In this document: positions 1 through 4,242 of the stretch, piece by piece
Layout: the number at the start of each line of letters is the position of its first letter
Numbering within the stretch: position 1 is the first letter of the stretch
DNA from: Anaerolineae bacterium
GTDB lineage: Bacteria > Chloroflexota > Anaerolineae > J102
Assembly: GCA_026985975.1 (NCBI GenBank)
Contig: JALSPL010000013.1
Coordinates: 1 to 5,717 of the forward strand
Direction of reading: 5' to 3'
DNA: 5,717 bases
Position numbers and translations under genes: made by a program
Notes under the pieces: generated by a model
Databases searched by the model: none
Told to the model about the DNA's origin: nothing
The model's input: the letters and a program-made list of their open reading frames with translations, nothing else

Positions 1-1
1 G

Positions 2-361
2 CTCTCTATCGCCCTGGTGGTGGCCACCCAGGCCCGCGGCACCGTACTGGTGCATGAAAAAATGTTCGAGAGCCGTCTTTTCTTCGTCGATAAGCTCATC
101 AACATGGGCGCCCGCATCATCCTCTGCGATCCGCACCGGGCCGTGGTGGTGGGCCCTTCCCAACTCTATGGTCAAACCATGTCCAGTCCCGACATCCGCG
201 CCGGCATGGCGCTGGTCATCGCCGCGCTGGCCGCCCGCGGCGAAAGCGTCATCGCCAACGTCGCCCAAATAGATCGCGGCTACGAGGGCCTGGAGCGCAA
301 ACTGTTGGCCCTGGGCGCGGGCATCCAGCGCACCTCATCGTCCCGGCATTCGCTCACTTAG
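2..361 (+). CDS. murA: UDP-N-acetylglucosamine 1-carboxyvinyltransferase, C-terminal part (MurA)
   Basis: This is the last 119 codons of MurA, the cytoplasmic enzyme that transfers enolpyruvate from phosphoenolpyruvate to UDP-GlcNAc in the first committed step of peptidoglycan synthesis. The reading frame is open from the window edge and ends at TAG 359-361. The family signature is clear: an ATQARGT segment, then SSPDIRAGMALV, then IDRGYEGLERKLLALGA. By alignment from memory with E. coli MurA, the DIR triplet (nt 191-199) corresponds to Asp369-Leu370-Arg371 and the Arg of DRGYE (nt 275-277) to Arg397, which are active-site residues. The window begins near E. coli residue 307, so the catalytic Cys loop and the PEP-binding N-terminal lysine lie outside. 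The end is a short Ser/Arg-rich tail after the last strand, unlikely to matter. A MurA paralogue (MurZ type) cannot be excluded from this fragment. Confidence 0.9.
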   Translation, partial: LSIALVVATQARGTVLVHEKMFESRLFFVDKLINMGARIILCDPHRAVVVGPSQLYGQTMSSPDIRAGMALVIAALAARGESVIANVAQIDRGYEGLERKLLALGAGIQRTSSSRHSLT

Positions 362-409
362 CGCCCGTCAAAAATAACTTCCCGTTTTCATCAACTCTTG
401 GCGATTGTC

Positions 410-551
410 GCCGCAGGCCCCCTCCCGGCCTCCCCTGCGAGCGGGGGAGGAGGTTTTCGGACAACTGAAACATTCTGTTACGTTTCCAGCGGCGGTTTCC
501 CGGAAGTCCTCCCCCCGCTTGCGGGGGGATTGAGGGGGGCCATCCTGCGGC
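410..551. repeat. REPIN-like inverted pair of GC-rich palindromes
   Basis: Two related units face each other between the convergent ends of murA and the minus-strand membrane gene. The left unit (410-453) runs GCCGCAGG, GCCCCCTC, then a hairpin CCTCCCC...GGGGAGG (429-450). The right unit (506-551), read on the minus strand, runs GCCGCAGG, AT, GGCCCCCCTC, then a perfect palindrome CCCCCCGC/GCGGGGGG (511-528) and GGAGGAC. The two therefore share outer octamers, a C-rich spacer and an internal hairpin, and together form a roughly 142-bp imperfect inverted repeat with a 52-bp centre. The centre contains a weaker CTGAAAC/GTTTCCAG pairing. This matches the general architecture of REP doublets or a short MITE. 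No transposase is present. Copy number elsewhere in the genome cannot be judged from the window. Confidence 0.75.
429..457 (+). terminator. Possible intrinsic terminator after murA
   Basis: The left hairpin of the repeat pair has a 7-bp G+C-rich stem (CCTCCCC with GGGGAGG, extendable by one T-G pair), followed after three bases by GTTTT. It lies about 70 nt downstream of the murA stop and would form in murA mRNA. The T tract is only four residues and is interrupted by CGG, so termination may be weak. The element may be a repeat that only incidentally ends transcription. Confidence 0.35.
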
Positions 552-577
552 AAGAAAAGAAAGTAATTATCAGACGC

Positions 578-1141
578 TTACTTAGCGCCCGGTTGCAGCC
601 ATAGACGTCTCAGGCTGATATAAAATCCCATGGCAAGAAACGCAATGCCCACATACGACATCAGCGCATTTTGTAAAATCTGCAAAATAACGCCCAGAAA
701 GATCATGCCTGCGGCTACGCCCAGGTCGCTGTGCGCGGCTTTTCCCAGATCGAATAATGAGAGACTCAGGCCCGTAATCGCCAGGGCCTCAATGCCGATG
801 ACGAATATCTGGGAGTCGGGATCGGTAAGGACATACGGCATGATCGCACTGGCCGCCAGCAATAAGGCGGCGATGGCCCATTTGGTGTAACCTGTAGACT
901 GATAAAGACAAATAAGAGCGAAAGCAAAGCCGATTTTGGCGATGGCCCAGACCAGCGTGATCACCGACCGCACCAGCCCGGGCATTTTCAGGCCGGGCGC
1001 CGCCAAACCGAACGAAATGAAAAATATCAGCGCCAGCGCGTAAATCAGACCCATGCCCAGACTCACATTGAGCCAGGAGATACAACGGTTGATTTTTTCT
1101 TGCTGAACGGGGACTTTCCTGGCGTTCTTTTTTTTCGACAT
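578..1141 (-). CDS. Small multi-pass membrane protein of unknown function
   Basis: A 187-residue protein that I do not recognise. The N-terminus is short and basic (MSKKKNARK). Hydrophobic segments follow at about residues 23-48, 57-80, 88-106, 112-130 and 140-176, the last long enough for one or two passes, so five or six membrane spans are expected. Charged residues are scarce inside the spans. An Asp-Pro-Asp loop lies at 107-109, and a basic RRLW cluster at 178-181 near the C-terminus suggests a cytoplasmic end. It has two cysteines (20 and 78) and no CXXC or other metal motif. The start at 1141 is chosen over an in-frame ATG at 1147 because GGAG (1152-1149) is 7 nt from the former and almost touches the latter. 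It lies 92 bp behind the transporter on the same strand, so cotranscription is likely, with an intervening hairpin that could reduce its expression. Confidence 0.8.
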   Translation of the reverse strand: MSKKKNARKVPVQQEKINRCISWLNVSLGMGLIYALALIFFISFGLAAPGLKMPGLVRSVITLVWAIAKIGFAFALICLYQSTGYTKWAIAALLLAASAIMPYVLTDPDSQIFVIGIEALAITGLSLSLFDLGKAAHSDLGVAAGMIFLGVILQILQNALMSYVGIAFLAMGFYISLRRLWLQPGAK

Positions 1142-1171
1142 AAGCATTCTCCAGGGATACGTTGCATGAAA

Positions 1172-1201
1172 CGGGCGCTCTACCGACCGGTGGAGCGCCC
1201 G
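1172..1201 (-). terminator. 13-bp stem hairpin between transporter and small membrane gene
   Basis: CGGGCGCTCTACC (1172-1184) pairs with GGTGGAGCGCCCG (1189-1201) across a 4-nt loop, with a single G-T wobble. In the minus-strand transcript it begins 33 nt after the transporter stop codon and is followed by only UUUC, then about 15 nt later by the Shine-Dalgarno of the next gene. The stem is very stable but the U tract is short. A leaky terminator, or a 3'-end stabiliser that sets the ratio of the two proteins, fits better than complete termination, since no convincing promoter is seen for the downstream gene. Confidence 0.55.
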
Positions 1202-1233
1202 AATCGTTTGTCAATGAAATGTAAAAGAGGAAA

Positions 1234-2841
1234 TTACAACTTCTGCGTCTGTCTATACAGATCGCGCTCGATTTCGTCGATATGGTCCAGTTTGCCCTCT
1301 TTCTCCAGCTTGTTCAGGCGTGCGACATACATATCTTCCGAATTCATGCTCAGCAGGTCCTGGGGTTGCACGCCCACGTTTTTGGCGCCGCGGCGCAGAG
1401 TCCAGAAGAACACCCACAGCCAGAAAGCCGCCCAAAGGAACCATATGATCGATTGAACGGCTTTGCTGCCGGGGGCAATGAGAGCTGGCACAAAGGTGGA
1501 TGGAGCATAGGGGGTGGAGGCCATCAGGCCATCCCAGAAATCGCGGGCCAGCGTGTAGGGCAGGTAGCCGACATAGAAGAAGGGCCAAATCAGCAGACCG
1601 GTGACGTACAGCAGACCCGTGCGGCCATAGTTGCGGAACTCGCAGCCCAGCATCAGCACGGTGCCAAAGCCCAGGAGAAAACCGCCGAAGAGATCCATGG
1701 GCAGTGTGGTTTGCACGCGGATACTGTGGGCGCTGATACCCACCGTGTGGAACTCTGGCCCCACGTAATTGGCTGCGAAAGCCTCGCTGGCCCAATGGTG
1801 TCCCTCCATGATATTGAAGAAGGTGAAGCCAATGGCCATGACCGTGGCCACAATGGCGATATGCAGAGCCAGGGCTCCCAGAGGTTGATAGGATAACATC
1901 ACCGTGCGCAATGAATAGGGCATGCCCCAGCGATTGGCGCCCACATCCTCTCCTTTTTCCATTTCGCGGCCCAGTTCGAAGTTGATGATGCCGCATTCCG
2001 TGCCGAATCCTGTTTTGGCTACAGCCGAGCCTAACAAGGCGCCAACAATGACCAGCATGATAATGTTGCCGATATTGCCGCCGGTGAGCATTCCATGGGC
2101 GATTTTTGTTTTAGCCAACGACTCCGCCCATCCCATTTTGATGGCGTAGCTATTGCCTGCAAAAGCCATATAGATGACAACCAGCAGAATGACGCCCAAC
2201 ACCACATACAGAATCATGGATAACATCGTGGGCTTCGTGCTGTCTCCCAGCGCCAACCCATCGGCCCAGCCCCGGTTTTTTGCTTCTTCTACAAACCATT
2301 TCGTTTCCTGGCTCTTGAAGTACTGAGAAAGATTCAATTTTCGCAGCAGAATAAATGCGATCAGGGCGCCTATCGTGGCCACGATCATCACCACCCAGCT
2401 TTTGAGATTCATGGCCGCCCAGCCGCCCAGCAGATGGTGCAGCGTACAGCCGCCCGCCACGCGGGTGCCCCAGGCAAAGAAGAATGCGCCAAAGGCCGTG
2501 GCGATGAGTGTGCCTTTGGGGTAGCGCACCCAGCTACGCATCTCGCCCTCCAGCCAGGCCATGACCAGCGCCGCAATAAGCGCACCGATGATCACCCACT
2601 GAATGGCGGGCTGATAATCGGGTTTTGTGGCGATGAGCGAGTGCCCGAAAAGCGTGCTCTCTACGCCCGCCAACATTCGGGCCATGCCGCTGGTGACGCC
2701 CACGAATTTGTGTTTGGGATGTCCCAAAGGCAACAACGTGTAGTTGATGACTTCTGCTGTCGCAGTCATCAGACCCGCAGTCCACCATGGCCATTGCTTC
2801 TTGAGCCATGAGCCGCTGTTTTGATTCTCGATGACAGCCAT
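1234..2841 (-). CDS. YeeE/YedE-family sulfur-compound transporter (Sulf_transp)
   Basis: A 535-residue inner-membrane protein with about ten hydrophobic spans (roughly 18-36, 80-96, 111-127, 148-166, 205-228, 257-275, 322-343, 383-400, 408-428, 462-480). Family-like motifs are RVAGGCTLHHLLGG around Cys132, FGTECGI around Cys283 and GFGTVLMLGCEFR around Cys400. These are the only cysteines in the protein. In the YeeE/YedE family the thiosulfate importer TsuA depends on three conserved cysteines that relay the substrate through the pore, so import of thiosulfate or a related sulfur (possibly selenium) compound is inferred. It is longer than the usual 330-400 residues: residues 168-205 form a charged linker between halves, and residues 495-535 form a charged, probably helical cytoplasmic tail. 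No TusA-like or rhodanese gene is adjacent, unlike many relatives. The start at 2841 is fixed by a consensus Shine-Dalgarno. It is divergent from the LysR gene, which probably regulates it. Confidence 0.9.
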   Translation of the reverse strand: MAVIENQNSGSWLKKQWPWWTAGLMTATAEVINYTLLPLGHPKHKFVGVTSGMARMLAGVESTLFGHSLIATKPDYQPAIQWVIIGALIAALVMAWLEGEMRSWVRYPKGTLIATAFGAFFFAWGTRVAGGCTLHHLLGGWAAMNLKSWVVMIVATIGALIAFILLRKLNLSQYFKSQETKWFVEEAKNRGWADGLALGDSTKPTMLSMILYVVLGVILLVVIYMAFAGNSYAIKMGWAESLAKTKIAHGMLTGGNIGNIIMLVIVGALLGSAVAKTGFGTECGIINFELGREMEKGEDVGANRWGMPYSLRTVMLSYQPLGALALHIAIVATVMAIGFTFFNIMEGHHWASEAFAANYVGPEFHTVGISAHSIRVQTTLPMDLFGGFLLGFGTVLMLGCEFRNYGRTGLLYVTGLLIWPFFYVGYLPYTLARDFWDGLMASTPYAPSTFVPALIAPGSKAVQSIIWFLWAAFWLWVFFWTLRRGAKNVGVQPQDLLSMNSEDMYVARLNKLEKEGKLDHIDEIERDLYRQTQKL

Positions 2842-2847
2842 AACAAT

Positions 2848-2854
2848 ACCTCCT
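2848..2854 (-). promoter_or_regulatory. Shine-Dalgarno of the transporter gene
   Basis: AGGAGGT on the minus strand is a full consensus match, with a 6-nt spacer to the ATG at 2841-2839. It fixes the start codon. It contrasts with the two plus-strand genes in the window (LysR and glycosyltransferase), which have no recognisable Shine-Dalgarno, so this transporter is probably translated efficiently when transcribed. Confidence 0.85.
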
Positions 2855-2891
2855 GATGATGAAAAAAGTGTGAGAAAAAGTGATCTAATTT

Positions 2892-2920
2892 ACTATAGCA
2901 AATAACATTTCGTTGATCCA
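2892..2920 (-). promoter_or_regulatory. Predicted extended -10 promoter of the transporter
   Basis: On the minus strand TGC-TATAGT (hexamer 2897-2892) forms an extended -10 with five of six consensus matches in the hexamer. The hexamer 17 nt upstream, TGGATC (2920-2915), matches the -35 consensus at only three positions. Transcription would begin near 2885, leaving a 5' UTR of about 44 nt that contains the consensus Shine-Dalgarno. A good -10 with a poor -35 is the usual look of an activator-dependent promoter, and LysR-type palindromes lie immediately upstream. Confidence 0.5.
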
Positions 2921-2930
2921 TAGCGGGTTT

Positions 2931-2959
2931 CTTATGGGTGATATAAGAATGATTTATAT
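2931..2959. promoter_or_regulatory. Candidate LysR operator: overlapping T-N11-A palindromes
   Basis: Two perfect inverted repeats share a half-site. CTTAT-N7-ATAAG occupies 2931-2947 and ATATAA-N7-TTATAT occupies 2941-2959. Both satisfy the T-N11-A rule for LysR-type recognition sites. Their centres (2939 and 2950) lie near -54 and -65 relative to the predicted transporter start at 2885, the second being the classical position of a LysR recognition site. A further CCATA-N10-TATGG repeat (2918-2937) overlaps the -35 side. The block is AT-rich compared with the flanking genes, so some symmetry is expected by chance, but position and spacing agree with the divergent LysR gene. Confidence 0.5.
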
Positions 2960-2990
2960 TACTCGATAGTTGTGATTTGCAGTCGCTTCT

Positions 2991-3022
2991 GGCGCAATCG
3001 CCAAATAAAGGCGCAGAACGCC
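2991..3022. repeat. Two tandem GGCG/CGCC mini-hairpins
   Basis: GGCG-CAAT-CGCC (2991-3002) and GGCG-CAGAA-CGCC (3010-3022) are two short perfect palindromes separated by AAATAAA. The shared GGCGCA start makes them a degenerate direct repeat with a 19-bp period. They abut the phased GACGAA hairpin directly, so both may belong to one composite element of about 107 bp (2991-3097) set into the divergent control region. No coding function is supported. Confidence 0.5.
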
Positions 3023-3097
3023 GACGAAGATGGACGAAGGGACGAAAATCGACGAAAAAATCGTCCACCTTCGTCCAGTTTCGTCTATCTTCGTCCC
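3023..3097. repeat. Long hairpin of 10-bp-phased GACGAA/TTCGTC units
   Basis: Four GACGAA hexamers start at 3023, 3033, 3041 and 3051. After an A-rich loop (3056-3060), the complementary arm carries one ATCGTC (3060) and three TTCGTC hexamers starting at 3070, 3080 and 3090. The right arm has exact 10-bp spacing and the left arm 10, 8 and 10, consistent with a 2-bp deletion. The arms pair over about 33-37 bp with few mismatches. There is no T tract on either side, so it is not a typical terminator. It sits between the transporter operator region and the lysR promoter. It could be a dispersed repeat, a phased protein-binding array or a DNA-structural insulator. Confidence 0.7.
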
Positions 3098-3125
3098 GGA
3101 GATAACGACTATCCCTGAGAGACAG

Positions 3126-3140
3126 TTGGTGCAAGACCAA
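3126..3140. promoter_or_regulatory. Weak candidate LysR site near lysR promoter
   Basis: TTGGT-N5-ACCAA is a perfect 15-bp palindrome that also fits T-N11-A. It lies 112 bp before the chosen lysR start, upstream of the proposed lysR promoter, where an autoregulatory site might be. Its sequence differs from the TTAT-type palindromes at 2931-2959, and 5-bp arms arise often by chance. Confidence 0.2.
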
Positions 3141-3169
3141 AAACACAACACTCGAGTATATTACTTGCA

Positions 3170-3217
3170 TTGACCTGGCTTTTCCATCTTGCTTTCAATG
3201 GGCATGACCATTACAAT
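3170..3217 (+). promoter_or_regulatory. Possible lysR promoter (two overlapping options)
   Basis: Two weak sigma-70-like arrangements are visible. TTGACC (3170-3175) with an 18-nt spacer leads to TTCAAT (3194-3199). TTGCTT (3189-3194) with a 17-nt spacer leads to TACAAT (3212-3217). The second has the better -10 and would start transcription near 3224, giving a leader of about 28 nt before the ATG at 3252. Neither is strong, as is common for LysR regulator genes. Confidence 0.35.
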
Positions 3218-3251
3218 AGAGAGGCAGCGCTATCACTGTTCCCTACACATC

Positions 3252-4229
3252 ATGTTTAGTCTTCATCAGGTCGAGATCTTTCAAACCGTTGCTCAAGAAG
3301 GCAGCATCAGCCGCGCTGCAGCCTTGCTTTATCTTTCGCAGCCTGCAGTCAGTCAACATATTCGCACGCTGGAAAAAGAAATGGGCGTGACATTATTGGA
3401 GCGGGGAAGAAGGGGGGTGACGTTGACGCCCGCCGGAGAGGTTTTTCTGGAATACGCCCGGCAACTTTTACATCTTTCTCGCGAAGCCAGGGAATCAACG
3501 CAGCTTGCAGCCAGAAGCGGTAAAGACATTCAATATCTGCACATCGGGGCTACGCCCGGCATTGGCGCTTGTTTGATGCCGCACTGGATGAATGATTTTT
3601 ACCTCCTTCATCAGCGGCTCATATTGACGCTTACAGCGCTTTCCACTTCCGAGTTGGTGTATCGCGTAGGGGGAGGTGAGTTAGCCTTCGCCCTGGTGGG
3701 TGACGCGATCAACCGCTCCAGCGTGGTGGAAGTGACGCATTTGTGGGATGAGGAGGCGGTGATTGTGGTGGGGCGCGGACACGACTGGTGGCAGGAACCA
3801 GTCATCAGCGCCGAGGAACTCTCTCAGCACTTTTTTGTGATGCGGGCAAACAACTCGCTGGCTCATGCCTGGGAACTCCAATCATTAGCTGAACTTGGCG
3901 TCAATCCTCATACAGTGGCAGAGTTCAACACCACCGCGGCTATCAAACAGGCGGTCAGCGCCGGGATGGGGATCGCTCTGTTGCCTTGCTTTGCAATCGA
4001 AAATGAATTGGAATCAAACAGATTGTGGTGCGTGCGTCTAAAAGAGGGCGTCTTGCGACGTCCGATCCATTTGTTGTGGACGCACACGGGCCTGCGCACA
4101 TCCGGGGCCGATGCTTTTATAAAGTTTTTGTCTCAAAATATCGATAAACTCTCCGTTCATCCTGCCGGGAGTTCCGATCCCCGGAAGCTGGATGCGCTGA
4201 TGGCTGCTATTCAAGCCGTTCGCATCTGA
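3252..4229 (+). CDS. LysR-type transcriptional regulator
   Basis: A 325-residue DNA-binding regulator. The N-terminal winged helix-turn-helix spans about residues 1-60 (FSLHQVEIFQTVA, GSISRAAALLYLSQPAVSQHIRTLE, then the TLTPAG wing end), followed by a linker helix to about 88. The effector-binding periplasmic-binding-protein fold starts near YLHIGATPGIG (95-105) and includes the usual GMGIALLP motif. The last 25-30 residues extend past the normal fold. The frame is open upstream to a TTG at 3189, but the ATG at 3252 is chosen because the family begins with a short M-x-x-HQ leader. It has no clear Shine-Dalgarno. It is divergent from the YeeE/YedE transporter across a 410-bp control region with LysR-type palindromes, so it probably activates that gene in response to sulfur status. 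The effector is not deducible. CysB/CbbR-like subfamilies are possible relatives. Confidence 0.9.
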   Translation: MFSLHQVEIFQTVAQEGSISRAAALLYLSQPAVSQHIRTLEKEMGVTLLERGRRGVTLTPAGEVFLEYARQLLHLSREARESTQLAARSGKDIQYLHIGATPGIGACLMPHWMNDFYLLHQRLILTLTALSTSELVYRVGGGELAFALVGDAINRSSVVEVTHLWDEEAVIVVGRGHDWWQEPVISAEELSQHFFVMRANNSLAHAWELQSLAELGVNPHTVAEFNTTAAIKQAVSAGMGIALLPCFAIENELESNRLWCVRLKEGVLRRPIHLLWTHTGLRTSGADAFIKFLSQNIDKLSVHPAGSSDPRKLDALMAAIQAVRI

Positions 4230-4242
4230 TGTTCACCTCATC

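Noticed and set aside
368..604. Open frames on both strands across the murA downstream gap (368-553 minus, 398-604 plus)
   Set aside because: They lie over the palindromic repeat pair, have low-complexity Pro/Gly/Arg-rich translations and no ribosome binding site.
1209..1214. Perfect TTGACA on the minus strand in front of the small membrane gene, as a -35 box
   Set aside because: The bases 16-18 nt downstream fall inside the G+C-rich hairpin and offer nothing like a -10 element.
3023..3097. CRISPR-like array
   Set aside because: The units are hexamers at 10-bp spacing with no unique spacers, and the second half is the reverse complement of the first.
3023..3097. Intrinsic terminator
   Set aside because: Neither strand has a T tract after the stem, and no upstream gene reads into it, since both flanking genes diverge from it.
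2769..3170. Minus-strand open frames of 133 and 65 codons in the divergent control region
   Set aside because: They cross the GACGAA hairpin and the transporter promoter, and the translations look like read-through of repeats with no family resemblance.
3189..3251. Earlier LysR start at TTG 3189, ATG 3198 or ATG 3204
   Set aside because: The extra 16-21 residues do not resemble the family N-terminus, overlap the predicted promoter and have no Shine-Dalgarno.
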